From Chitinimonas viridis (GTDB lineage: Bacteria; Pseudomonadota; Gammaproteobacteria; Burkholderiales; Chitinimonadaceae): a stretch of DNA of 64,000 bases. Location: the NCBI RefSeq assembly GCF_030409555.1, contig NZ_JAUFPU010000004.1:437680-501679 (forward strand). The letters are read 5' to 3'. Within the stretch, counting starts at the first letter, position 1, and every line of letters begins with the position of its first letter. The notes below the pieces were generated by a model. That model searched no databases, had not been told where the DNA came from, and saw only the letters and a program-made list of their open reading frames with translations. Positions 40,328 through 48,568 of the stretch are shown here, one piece after another. The translations under genes were made by a program, and so were the position numbers.

Positions 40328-41908
40328 TCAATATGAAACAATCGCCGAGACATGGGCCTTGGTATCGCCCTTCTTTTTAGGCTGTCCATCCTGCTGCCCT
40401 TCCTTCAGGGTCTGCGCGATATCCAGCTTGATTGATGCACGCTTCCCCCAGCCCAACCGTAAGCCTATACCCGCCCCCGCCAGCTCGGTGCTGTCGATCT
40501 CGCCCAGCGCCACGTCATTCCGGGTAATCCGCCCCCAGTCCAAAAACACCAGGCCACGCAAGGTCATGCTTTCCCAGCCCCAGCGCTTGGCAAAATCCGG
40601 TGTATAGGCCTCCAGGGTCAGGTTCACCCCCTCATCATTGGCGAATTCCCGCTCGTCATAGCCACGCACGCTATTGGCACCGCCCAGGCCAAACTGCTCG
40701 CCTGGCGCAAGCGCATCGGGCGTCAGCTGTGCATTCATGCCCACATGGGCCGTCCATTCGGCAGGCAGGCTGATATAGGCATTCCCGCCCAGGCGCGCAA
40801 TCGTGTATTCGGTGGTAGCCGTCAGCCGGCCCGACTTGGATAGTCCGGCACCTGTCTGGCCCAATTCATCGCCACCCGGCAAGTTGCGTGACAGGCCAGC
40901 GCTCCAGTCATAGCTGGACTTGGCATTTTGCCATTGCCCCTGATAGGCAAGGCTAACCGGTTGCACCGTATAGCGGTTGGAACCCACGGTATTACCGCCA
41001 CCGAAGGTAGAGCGGGTATTGAAGCGGCGCCAATCCAGGCCCCACTGCAGCTTGTGCTGCAACGCCCCTTCGGCCGGCAGGCCCTGGGTATAGCGGGCGC
41101 CAAACACGGTGCCCTTACCGGTGACATTGAACAACCCGGCCAAGGCCGCCGATTCCACATTGGAATAACCACCAAACAGGCTCAGGCTATCGCCCCAGCC
41201 ATAGAACGGCACGCGGTAGCCTATGCCGAATATCTTGACCTTGTCCGCCTCGCTGGGCGAGGTGGTGAACTGCGTGGTCAGGACATGATCGAGATCGAAC
41301 AGATTGGAGTGCTGGTAGCCCAGCGACAACCGCGCCTCCCCGGTCTCCTTGGAGCCGGTGTTGTCCGCCTGGGCAAACACCCGCCATGGCCGCTCATCGG
41401 CCACCTTGACGCTGGCATCCACCGTTTGCGGCGTCTCCCCCGCCTGCAGGGTTACGGTAAGGCGGCGGGCGGGGCTCTCGTTGGCAAGACGCAAGCTATC
41501 GGTCACTGAACCGGTATTGGGTACGTCGCCCTCGCGCAGTGCTGGCAGCGCCCGGCGGATATTGCCCTCGCCGTAGTACTGATTGCCCTCGATACGAACC
41601 TTGCCCAGCTTGGGCTCGACCACCTTGAACACAATGGTGCCCTGGTTCATTTCCTGTTCTGGCAGATAAACCTGCAAGGCCCCATACCCGGCCTTGCGGT
41701 ACAAGGTCTCCAGCGCCTCCAGTGCGCGTTGCACATCGGCAAAATCGCGCCCCTGCCCGGCAAAGGGCGCCAGAGTGGCCTGGATACGCGCATCCGGCAG
41801 CACGGTATTCCCCTCCACCTTGTACTGGTTGATCGAGAACCTGAGCGTTTCTTCTGCGGCGGCTACCGTAGTGCATGCCAGCAGTAAAGCGGCTAAGTGC
41901 GATTTCAT
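40328..41908 (-). CDS. TpsB outer-membrane transporter (ShlB/FhaC/HecB family)
   Basis: A 526-residue Omp85-superfamily pore. A signal peptide (1-23) is followed by POTRA-type domains (about 25-180; FSINQYKVEGNTVLPDARI, VEPKLGKVRIEGNQYYGEGNIRRALP) and a 16-strand beta barrel. The conserved lid-loop motif appears as GGANSVRGYDEREF, and the C-terminal strand ends in aromatic Tyr. It would export the TpsA protein encoded 78 bases downstream. The ATG at 41908 is the start; a TTG five codons earlier is less likely. Confidence 0.92.
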   Translation of the reverse strand: MKSHLAALLLACTTVAAAEETLRFSINQYKVEGNTVLPDARIQATLAPFAGQGRDFADVQRALEALETLYRKAGYGALQVYLPEQEMNQGTIVFKVVEPKLGKVRIEGNQYYGEGNIRRALPALREGDVPNTGSVTDSLRLANESPARRLTVTLQAGETPQTVDASVKVADERPWRVFAQADNTGSKETGEARLSLGYQHSNLFDLDHVLTTQFTTSPSEADKVKIFGIGYRVPFYGWGDSLSLFGGYSNVESAALAGLFNVTGKGTVFGARYTQGLPAEGALQHKLQWGLDWRRFNTRSTFGGGNTVGSNRYTVQPVSLAYQGQWQNAKSSYDWSAGLSRNLPGGDELGQTGAGLSKSGRLTATTEYTIARLGGNAYISLPAEWTAHVGMNAQLTPDALAPGEQFGLGGANSVRGYDEREFANDEGVNLTLEAYTPDFAKRWGWESMTLRGLVFLDWGRITRNDVALGEIDSTELAGAGIGLRLGWGKRASIKLDIAQTLKEGQQDGQPKKKGDTKAHVSAIVSY

Positions 41909-42298
41909 TCTGACCCCGGGCAAGATTGATGCGGTCTTACTTTAGACGGCATGAACCGCAAGCGCCAGCGCGATTCAGCGCTGGCGGCCTACCCGGCGGA
42001 TAGCTGCAACACTATCGCGGCCGGTAATCGGTTCACGAGTAATTATTACGGCAAGTATGCTGGCATTACTGCACAGTTGCTGGATTGTGCCCTCGCCACC
42101 TGTCATCCCCCTCATACCAACAGGAAGCCCGCAACGGTACTACCGTCACCCCGCCACTACCTCATCATAGGAGGCGCTGAGAAAATCACAGCCTATCAAA
42201 TACCGGCCGCATGTCGGCATGAAGGGTATCAGGCACCCTCCGCCGTATCGCAGCCACGGCCACAAACAGGCAAGTGATAGCTATAGTGGCCTGGCCTG
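41909..42298. other. Intergenic region upstream of tpsB
   Basis: A 390-base gap between the TPS operon and the next minus-strand gene. It should contain the tpsB promoter. An open frame on plus (41951-42277) has natural stops on both sides but a composition and lack of binding site unlike a gene. I see no clear hairpin, operator or RNA gene. Confidence 0.4.
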
Positions 42299-43396
42299 CT
42301 AGAAACCGCCCACCATGGACATGGACTGCAGCAACTGCATGCCTTGCTCCGAGACATAGTGGCGGAAATTGAACTGCTTGAGCTGCCTGAGCACCGTGCT
42401 CGGATCAAACTTGCCCGACGATATCTGGTCGCGGATGCGCTTGAAGCGCCCGCACTCCAGCAGCAAAGCCTGCCGCCGTTTGATTACCAGCTGTGCGTGG
42501 TGCTTCTCGATGATGACCGAGAGCTGCAGCCAGATCAGCAAGCCGCCCGCCGCCCACCACCACTCGGCAAACAGGGCAATGATGCAAAGCAGGACCAGCA
42601 GCAGATACCACACCAGATCTGCATGGGGAAAATCCGGCGCCCAGTTCCCCAGCTTGGGCCAGTTGAGCTTGAGCTGGCTGATGATGCGCTCGCGGTCGTT
42701 GGCATCACGCTTGAGCCGCGCCCAAATGGCATCGAACTCCAGCGCGATATACCACTTGTCGAACAGCTTGGATTGCAACCAGCCCGCCGCGCGGTAGTTC
42801 TCAATCTTGCTATTGAGCAGTTGCCGATACGCATCACTGGCCAGCGGCGGCAGCAGCTCCCACTCCGGGTGGGCCAGTTGGCGGCGCACGATCAACGGAA
42901 AACCCAACACTTCCGTCAACTGCGCCCGCCGTACGCCGATTGCATTCCGATCAAGCCTATCATCCATCTTGTCAAGGTTGGCGTACTCCTCGACCAAGGT
43001 ATCCAGCTTCTCCAGCGGCGGGGATACCAGCGGATTCTTGGCCAGGGTGCGGCGCTGATTCTCCACTTCCTCCAAAATACCCGGCACAAGGTACTGCGCC
43101 TCAATCGGCCAAGGCATGCGCAGGCAGTTCTCTACCTTGAAGAACACCTCTTCATAGTGAGACGCAAACGCCCGCTTGTACTCCTCTTGCGCTTGCGCAT
43201 CCTTGTCGCGCTCGCCGGTATTCAGGGGGGGCGATGGTGGCCGCCGCTGCAAGTCCAGCCGCAGGTTGTTCACCATCTGGGCAAACTCCGGCGCCACGCC
43301 TACCCGTGCAAACATGGGCGCCAGTTCCTTATAGCGCTGGCGTAGCTCTTCCAGCTCTTTCCAGATATCCCACTGCGGTTTCTTGTTCTCGGCCAT
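42299..43396 (-). CDS. Hypothetical membrane protein
   Basis: A 365-residue protein. The N-terminal about 260 residues are charged and helical, with a Pro-rich segment (LQRRPPSPPLNTGERDKD). Residues about 265-300 hold one or two membrane helices (LVWYLLLVLLCIIALFAEWWW, GGLLIWLQLSVII). A cytosolic tail follows. No family is recognised. Codon use matches neighbours. It is followed 31 bases before the RutE-like gene's end on the opposite side of the same strand, without obvious coupling. Confidence 0.7.
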   Translation of the reverse strand: MAENKKPQWDIWKELEELRQRYKELAPMFARVGVAPEFAQMVNNLRLDLQRRPPSPPLNTGERDKDAQAQEEYKRAFASHYEEVFFKVENCLRMPWPIEAQYLVPGILEEVENQRRTLAKNPLVSPPLEKLDTLVEEYANLDKMDDRLDRNAIGVRRAQLTEVLGFPLIVRRQLAHPEWELLPPLASDAYRQLLNSKIENYRAAGWLQSKLFDKWYIALEFDAIWARLKRDANDRERIISQLKLNWPKLGNWAPDFPHADLVWYLLLVLLCIIALFAEWWWAAGGLLIWLQLSVIIEKHHAQLVIKRRQALLLECGRFKRIRDQISSGKFDPSTVLRQLKQFNFRHYVSEQGMQLLQSMSMVGGF

Positions 43397-43427
43397 CTCG
43401 ACGCGGCGTCCCTAGGCTGGCAGGCGG

Positions 43428-44018
43428 TTATGCAATGCGGCAGGCTTCCTCAAAGGCCAGGCGTGGGTTGCGCGGAAACAAGCCTTCCGGCACGCCATAA
43501 CCCAGATTGATAAGGAAATTGGACTTTACCGTGGTACCCGCAAAGAACGCCTCATCCACCTTGGCATTATCAAAGCCAGACATAGGGCCGCAATCCAACC
43601 CCAGCGCCCGCGCCGCCAGCATCAAATAAGCGCCCTGCAATGTGCCGTTGCGAAAGGCCGTGGTCTGGATGACCGCATCATTGCCGGCAAACCAGCTACG
43701 GGCATCGGTATGCGGGAACAGCTTGGGCAATTGTTCGTAGAAGGCCAGATCGTGCCCCACAATCACACAGACTGGCGCCTTCAGCGTCTTTTCCAGATTG
43801 CCTTCGGACAAAGCAGGCCGCAGCTTCTGTTTAGCCTCGGCAGACTTCACAAAGACAAAGCGGGCCGGCGATGCATTGGCGCTGGTCGCCCCCCACTTGA
43901 GCAAGTCATACAACGCCATCAGCGTCGCATCGTCAACTTCGCGCTCGGCAAAAGCATTGTAGGTACGCGCTTCTCGGAACAGTTGGTCGAGAGCTTGAGG
44001 GTCGAGCGTGGCTTTCAT
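43428..44018 (-). CDS. rutE: RutE/HadB-type nitroreductase (malonic semialdehyde reductase-like)
   Basis: A 196-residue FMN-dependent nitroreductase, the same length as E. coli RutE and closely similar: LMKWG-type [61 protein letters not shown] and INLGYG. RutE reduces malonic semialdehyde to 3-hydroxypropionate in pyrimidine breakdown. No other rut genes are near, so it may serve as a general NADH-dependent reductase here. The start is the ATG at 44018; a TTG three codons earlier is possible. Confidence 0.88.
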   Translation of the reverse strand: MKATLDPQALDQLFREARTYNAFAEREVDDATLMALYDLLKWGATSANASPARFVFVKSAEAKQKLRPALSEGNLEKTLKAPVCVIVGHDLAFYEQLPKLFPHTDARSWFAGNDAVIQTTAFRNGTLQGAYLMLAARALGLDCGPMSGFDNAKVDEAFFAGTTVKSNFLINLGYGVPEGLFPRNPRLAFEEACRIA

Positions 44019-44102
44019 GTAGGGCAATTCAAAAAGTGATACAGACCGGGCCTAGCATAGCCGTCCGGCAGGTGGAATGCCAGTTCCAGCCCTGGCCCGA
44101 CA

Positions 44103-44135
44103 CAAAAACAAACGCCCCGGCTAAGCCAGGGCGTT
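44103..44135 (-). terminator. Intrinsic terminator of the BI-1 gene
   Basis: On the minus strand AACGCCC...GGGCGTT with an internal GGC/GCC extension, followed by TGTTTTTGTG. It lies about 75 bases after the stop of the BI-1 gene and before the rutE-like gene. Confidence 0.8.
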
Positions 44136-44208
44136 CTTGTTTGCACTGCTACGCATCAGGGATGCGGACAAGCCAAGCCCCGCCTCAGCAGGGCCTCGCC
44201 AGCACGAC

Positions 44209-44898
44209 TTAGTCGCGCTCACCACCCAGTGCAGTCAGCAAGCTGAGCAAGTTCACAAAGATGTTGTACACATTCAGGTACAGCGACAGCGTGGCCGTGA
44301 TGTAGTTGGTCTCGCCACCGTTCACGATGCGGCTCACATCAAACAGAATATAAGCCGAGAAGATCAGGATCACCGCAGCCGAAATCGCCAGCGACAGCGC
44401 CGGCAGCTGGAAATAGATATTGGCCAGCGAAGCCACTATCGCCAGTATCAGGCCCACGAACAGGAACTTGCCCATGAACGAGAAATCACGCTTGGTCACG
44501 GTCGCCAGTGTGGCCAACGAGAAGAAGATCACCCCCGTGCCACCCGCCGCCATGGCGATCAACTGGGCGCCATTGCTGAACTGCATGGCAAACTGCAGGT
44601 ACTGCGACATCCACAGGCCCATGAAGCCGGTGTAGGCCAGCAGCAGCACTACGCCCATGGCGCTGTGCTTGGTCTTTTCGATAGCGAAGAAGGCGCCAAA
44701 GCTCACGCCCAGAAACAGTATCAAGCCCATCCAGCCGCGCAACATGAACTGCATCTCCATGCCCAACCAAGCGCCCAGCGCAGTCGGAATCATGGACAAG
44801 GCCAGTAAGGAATAAGTATTGCGCAGTACCTTGTTCTGGGCGGCGCTGTCTACGCCCTGCCCCAGACCACCGGCTGTCGTTTGCCATTGCGATTGCAT
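44209..44898 (-). CDS. Bax inhibitor-1 (BI-1/YccA) family membrane protein
   Basis: A 229-residue inner-membrane protein with seven predicted helices. It starts with a cytosolic segment ending NKVLRNTYSLLALSMIPTALGAWLG. The helix-5/6 region (AAGGTGVIFFSLATLATVTKRDFSFMGKFLFVGLILAIVASLAN) and the final DVSRIVNGGETNYITATLSLYLNVYNIFVNLLSLLTAL are typical of YccA/YbhL proteins. These can bind FtsH or act as pH-linked channels. GGAG lies eight bases before the ATG. Confidence 0.92.
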   Translation of the reverse strand: MQSQWQTTAGGLGQGVDSAAQNKVLRNTYSLLALSMIPTALGAWLGMEMQFMLRGWMGLILFLGVSFGAFFAIEKTKHSAMGVVLLLAYTGFMGLWMSQYLQFAMQFSNGAQLIAMAAGGTGVIFFSLATLATVTKRDFSFMGKFLFVGLILAIVASLANIYFQLPALSLAISAAVILIFSAYILFDVSRIVNGGETNYITATLSLYLNVYNIFVNLLSLLTALGGERD

Positions 44899-45117
44899 GA
44901 TGCTGACTCCTCAAACGGGATTGAAACCAAGATGTGACTCAGATTGCGCCGCAGCAGCAAAGTTTCAAGTCACGCAAACGCTACTGTAGCCAAAATCCCC
45001 CGCTTGCGGTAGCATCTGCGCCCGCTTTGTACAAAGATTGCAGGCCCGCCCTCAGCGGCCTTACCCGCGCTGCCGATAAGCTTGGCAGGCAACAGTCGAA
45101 TCCAACAGCAAAGCAAA

Positions 45118-45207
45118 GGAAGCGTGGCCGAGTGGTTTAAGGCAGCGGTCTTGAAAACCGCCGTAGGTGTGAGCCTACCGTGAGTTCGAATCTCACCGCT
45201 TCCGCCA
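45118..45207 (+). tRNA. tRNA-Ser (anticodon UGA)
   Basis: A complete 90-base cloverleaf. The acceptor is GGAAGCG/CGCTTCC, the anticodon stem GCGGT/ACCGC has loop CTTGAAA (anticodon TGA), and there is a long variable arm (GTAGGTGTGAGCCTAC). The T arm reads GTGAG-TTCGAAT-CTCAC, and CCA is encoded at 45205-45207. The extra arm and anticodon identify a serine tRNA. The Tn7-like region begins 27 bases after its 3' end. Confidence 0.97.
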
Positions 45208-45233
45208 GAATTTCGCAAGCCCTTGATCTAGTT

Positions 45234-45552
45234 TGTGACGGGAACCATAAAGTTGCCGCTGCGGTAAGTATATGCTTCCACTTTGCCGTATTTTCTTACA
45301 AGTCCCGTAAGAAATGGCACTCCAGTCGCTCTTCCCTTCCGGCCCACGTCAGCTTGTAAGCTAGGCCACTCAATGGTTTCAGCGACTCTCCCCCTGAGCA
45401 TCGCCCTTGCGGGTGTATGCCATTGAACTGGCAACTTTATGCTTCGTTTTTCGCATAACGGCAACTTTATGGTTCCCGCTTTTCGCGTGTGGAACCATAA
45501 AGTTGCCGCTTTTCGTGCGAAGTGGAAGCATATGGGAAGCATAAAGTTGCCA
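45234..45552. repeat. Cluster of GGAACCATAAAGTTGCC-type repeats
   Basis: Five related copies of GGAA(C/G)CATAAAGTTGCC in both orientations. Forward copies are at 45241-45257, 45491-45507 and 45536-45552; inverted copies are at 45430-45443 (core ATAAAGTTGCC) and 45460-45476. Several are extended by GCTTTTCG. The first copy is preceded by TGTGACG and the one at 45491 by GTGT, as expected if each marks a transposon terminus beginning 5'-TGT. This looks like transposase-binding ends, possibly of more than one insertion, but could also be solo ends of another element such as an IS21-type one. Confidence 0.65.
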
Positions 45553-45628
45553 TTCCACTAATAACTCAGCAGCCCGTCCGAAAGCCGCACCCAAGTTCCG
45601 TCACCTCGTGACTAAATCATCGCTAAAC

Positions 45629-45958
45629 ATGACTCGCGCTACGCTCATCGAAATTGACCTTCACTCAGTCGCCACCGCCAACGAGCTGCACCAGTTGCTC
45701 ATGGAGTCCTTGGATTTCCCAGGTTGGTACGGCTGCAACTGGGATGCCTTGTGGGATGCAATAACTGGATTAGTAGAGATGCCTGAGGCCTTGCGCCTAG
45801 TCGGATGGGCCGCCTTTGAGACGCGAATGCCAGATGAGGCTAAGTTGATGCGCGAGTGCTTGGACGAAATGGCTGCGCAATTTCCATCATTAGCCCCAAA
45901 GGTTGATTATCTTTCTGCCGGTGACTGGCACTCAATCTATCCAAGCTCGTGCAGCTGA
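45629..45958 (+). CDS. Barstar-family ribonuclease inhibitor-like protein
   Basis: A 109-residue protein matching barstar: an N-terminal strand (ATLIEIDLHSVATANELHQLLMESL) followed by the signature FPGWYGCNWDALWDAITG, where the acidic helix would plug a barnase active site. The start is the ATG at 45629; an in-frame GTG seven codons earlier is possible, and neither has a clear binding site. No barnase-type RNase gene is adjacent, so it may be an orphan immunity gene carried as cargo against incoming toxins. It is convergent with tniQ. Confidence 0.85.
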   Translation: MTRATLIEIDLHSVATANELHQLLMESLDFPGWYGCNWDALWDAITGLVEMPEALRLVGWAAFETRMPDEAKLMRECLDEMAAQFPSLAPKVDYLSAGDWHSIYPSSCS

Positions 45959-46071
45959 GCTAAGGAGGGCATCATGATGGCTTGGGGCCTTGAAGGCTAG
46001 ATCACCGACACTGGAGCGTACATCCTCGACAAACGACTGCCAAATCCGGCAGCCCTCTCACCTATCGAAGA

Positions 46072-47391
46072 TCACTGGTCGGCAATTTCGCTACGTACAC
46101 GCCTATATGCGGCCCGCAACCGAGGGTTCTGCAGCGACAGCCGAAGGTGGCGTAGCCGCTCCGTCACACGGCGAATACTTGGCCGCTGACCGTCAGCTGC
46201 TATCCCCAGCGCAACCACTTGGACCGTCCGAACACGCTCCGACCACCGGCGATTCGATTGTGCATGCCGATGAGCCCGATGCTTCTCGCTTAACTTGGCC
46301 ATGGTGGCACGATGCCGATAACGCAGTTGGGAAACGGTAACGCCGACCTTCGCAGCAGCAGCCGCTGCGGAAGGAGGCGAGTCGGTGCCAGCCATGAGCA
46401 GACCTAGTTCAGCCTCAGTATTGTGCTGCGCGATGGCCGACGCTGCTTCCCGGCGCTTGATAGCCACACTCGCGAGAACCGGCATGATCGGCGGCTGCTT
46501 GCCACCGCATTCGCCCAGCAACTCGCGAACGCTCAGGCCGGTGGCGTCACACAACTGCAGCAGCTGCGGAAACACCGGGCGCTGCTTCTTCGCCACCCAG
46601 GTGCTCACGCTGGTCTTCGTGAAACCCAGCCTCAGCGACAACGCTCGTTTCCCGCCTTCCGTCCAGGCATCGGCAAGCGCGGAAAGCCGACGGCACAAGT
46701 TTGCATGTGTCGCCCATGTCTCGGCATCGGTGGCATAGTCCAGCATGTTCTCGATCAGCATTGCGCGTAGCAATTGCCGCTCCGTTGGCACCTCGTCTGC
46801 GCCTTGGTGGACAAGCTCGCTGCCGAGGTAGCCGCGGCATTGCGTGCAGCGATGCTGGTCAGGGTAGTCCGGTACCGCATGCTGGGCACGTCCGCACCAC
46901 GGACATGCGCTCGCCAGCCGCCTTCTGTGCCGAGGGCATGCTTGGTAACAGTCCAGTGACCAGGCCAGCAGGAAATGGCTGTCCTCACGTGCCTGCCGCT
47001 GCGACACCAGGCATTCTGGGCACCATTGCGCTCGCTCTGCCACCAGCCCGAAACCAACTGCAGGTACGACGCCCGCCCACGGCAGCATGGTCAAATGCGC
47101 TAGACCATCGCGCCCTGTTAAAGCCTGCAGGGCATGAACAAAGGCGCAGGCATATTTGCCCACGCCTGCCATCGTCCGCGCCTGGTCGGCGTAGAACCTG
47201 CCGCATGCAGGCCCGCCGCCGAGATCTGCCAGCGGCAAAATCTCGGTGCGGATCAACTGGCGCGGACTCATCGAATGCGCTCGCGCCAAGCGCACCAAGT
47301 AAGACAGCAGGCTTTCACCTGCGGCCGTACCCACAGCAATGGGCGCCAGCGAAAACAACCTGGTTGGTAAATCACCACTGGCGCCGCTCAC
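46072..47391 (-). CDS. tniQ: TniQ/TnsD-type target-selection protein
   Basis: A 439-residue protein. The TniQ domain begins TRLFSLAPIAVGTAAGESLLSYLVRLARAHS, followed by zinc-binding clusters (QWCPECL, ACPRHRRRLASACPWCGRAQ, HRCTQCRGYLG). The C-terminal half has helix-turn-helix stretches (LRLGFTKTSVSTWVAKKQRPVFPQLL; AAAAKVGVTVSQLRYRHRATMAKLSEKHR), as expected of a TnsD-like protein that recognises a fixed chromosomal site. The start is the GTG at 47391, two bases after the tnsC stop, with GAGGG six bases upstream; the longer frame would overlap tnsC by about 90 bases. Nearness to tRNA-Ser suggests that tRNA as target. Confidence 0.88.
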   Translation of the reverse strand: MSGASGDLPTRLFSLAPIAVGTAAGESLLSYLVRLARAHSMSPRQLIRTEILPLADLGGGPACGRFYADQARTMAGVGKYACAFVHALQALTGRDGLAHLTMLPWAGVVPAVGFGLVAERAQWCPECLVSQRQAREDSHFLLAWSLDCYQACPRHRRRLASACPWCGRAQHAVPDYPDQHRCTQCRGYLGSELVHQGADEVPTERQLLRAMLIENMLDYATDAETWATHANLCRRLSALADAWTEGGKRALSLRLGFTKTSVSTWVAKKQRPVFPQLLQLCDATGLSVRELLGECGGKQPPIMPVLASVAIKRREAASAIAQHNTEAELGLLMAGTDSPPSAAAAAAKVGVTVSQLRYRHRATMAKLSEKHRAHRHAQSNRRWSERVRTVQVVALGIAADGQRPSIRRVTERLRHLRLSLQNPRLRAAYRRVRSEIADQ

Positions 47392-47393
47392 GA

Positions 47394-48566
47394 CTAGCCC
47401 TCGCCCGAGGCAGCATCTTTCCGGCCTACCGGATCGCGACGCGCGCTGCGTTCGCCGACACGCCGCTTCTGGCGGGGTTTGCAAAAGTGTCGACCGATAT
47501 CAGACTTGCCGGCCTGCCCGAGGCCAGCCTTGTGCGCCAGAACCAGGTTCTTCAAGGCATCGAGCGATACTGCGGCTAGCTTGCGCTCACCGACCAGTGC
47601 CTCCTCAATGATGGTCTGCAGGCAGCGGTTCTCCATGGCGTAGTGCTCCATGTCCTCGATCGAGAGCTGGTCTTGACCAGCGTTTAGTGCCGCCTCGACC
47701 ACGGCATCCAACCACACCTTGAGGATGCCAACGCAGCCGGCCGATTTGAGGTAGAAATATTCGAACTGCTCCGTCAGATCCGGAACCTGCGCGAATGGCA
47801 TATGCGCGCCGAAGGTCTGCAACGCACTGCCGAACGCGGTGCAATCGTCTGCATCATCCAGCCGATAGCGCGGCAGATGGATGATCCGCGAGCGGCGTAC
47901 CAGTTGCGCCGACTGGTCGCGAATCTCCAGCAGGTCGTAGGTACCGACCAGGATGATCGTCACCCCCGTCTCGATCGCGAGCGACTTGATGACCTCAAAC
48001 CGCCGGCGTAGCTCCTTGGGGTTGCAGCCGACGACTATTTGGTTTGCCTCGTCAATGATGAGCACGTGGGCACTACGATGCTGCAGTGCGACTTCGATAG
48101 TGCGCTCATAGCCGCCGGTCGTCAGGCGGTTCTTTGCCATATGGAACGGCGCTTCGCTGAGGCGGCCAGGATCGCCGCCAAAGTCGAGCTTCAGCTGTGG
48201 ATTCGTCTGGTCCAGCCGGCATAGCAAGCGGATATAGAAGTCGCGCCAGTCGAACCCTTGCGACCCCGTCGTCACCGCCGACAGTCGCACGACGGGAATC
48301 ATGCCCGGCGAGTATCGGCGATTCGGCTCGAAGTGATTTGCCACCTCGCGTTCCAGTCGCGCAGCGAGCGTGGTTTTGCCGACACCCGTCGGGCCGGTGA
48401 CGATGACAATGTCCGGTCCCGTTTCGCTGAGAATGGCGTCGAGCGTATCCTGCAGCGCCATATCCAGGCGTGCGTGCAGGATTGTCTTGTCGAGGAAGTA
48501 GGTGAGTTTTTGGCTGGGAGTGCCCGCCATCACAGAGGCGGGAACTTGGGTGTGGGTGTACGCCAT
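47394..48566 (-). CDS. tnsC: TnsC/TniB AAA+ transposition ATPase
   Basis: A 390-residue AAA+ ATPase. Walker A GPTGVGKT is at residues 58-65 and Walker B VLIIDEAN at about 168-175 (Asp172, Glu173). Sensor-like LVGTYDLLEI follows, with arginines in LVRRSRIIHLPRY. In Tn7 this protein polymerises on target DNA and links TnsD/TniQ to the transposase. The ATG at 48566 comes right after the tnsAB stop; a second ATG six codons earlier overlaps it. The basic C-terminal tail after about residue 330 probably contacts the transposase or TniQ. Confidence 0.9.
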   Translation of the reverse strand: MAYTHTQVPASVMAGTPSQKLTYFLDKTILHARLDMALQDTLDAILSETGPDIVIVTGPTGVGKTTLAARLEREVANHFEPNRRYSPGMIPVVRLSAVTTGSQGFDWRDFYIRLLCRLDQTNPQLKLDFGGDPGRLSEAPFHMAKNRLTTGGYERTIEVALQHRSAHVLIIDEANQIVVGCNPKELRRRFEVIKSLAIETGVTIILVGTYDLLEIRDQSAQLVRRSRIIHLPRYRLDDADDCTAFGSALQTFGAHMPFAQVPDLTEQFEYFYLKSAGCVGILKVWLDAVVEAALNAGQDQLSIEDMEHYAMENRCLQTIIEEALVGERKLAAVSLDALKNLVLAHKAGLGQAGKSDIGRHFCKPRQKRRVGERSARRDPVGRKDAASGEG

Positions 48567-48568
48567 GA

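Noticed and set aside
33665-40336. Multiple long plus-strand frames opposite tpsA
   Set aside because: The repetitive GC-rich tpsA sequence lacks stops in other frames; these translations are low-complexity and have no domains.
41951-42277. Possible 108-aa gene upstream of tpsB
   Set aside because: No ribosome site, no family features, and position in the tpsB promoter region; treated as intergenic.
45234-45552. CRISPR array
   Set aside because: The repeats are few, unevenly spaced and in both orientations, with no spacers of constant length and no Cas genes in the window.
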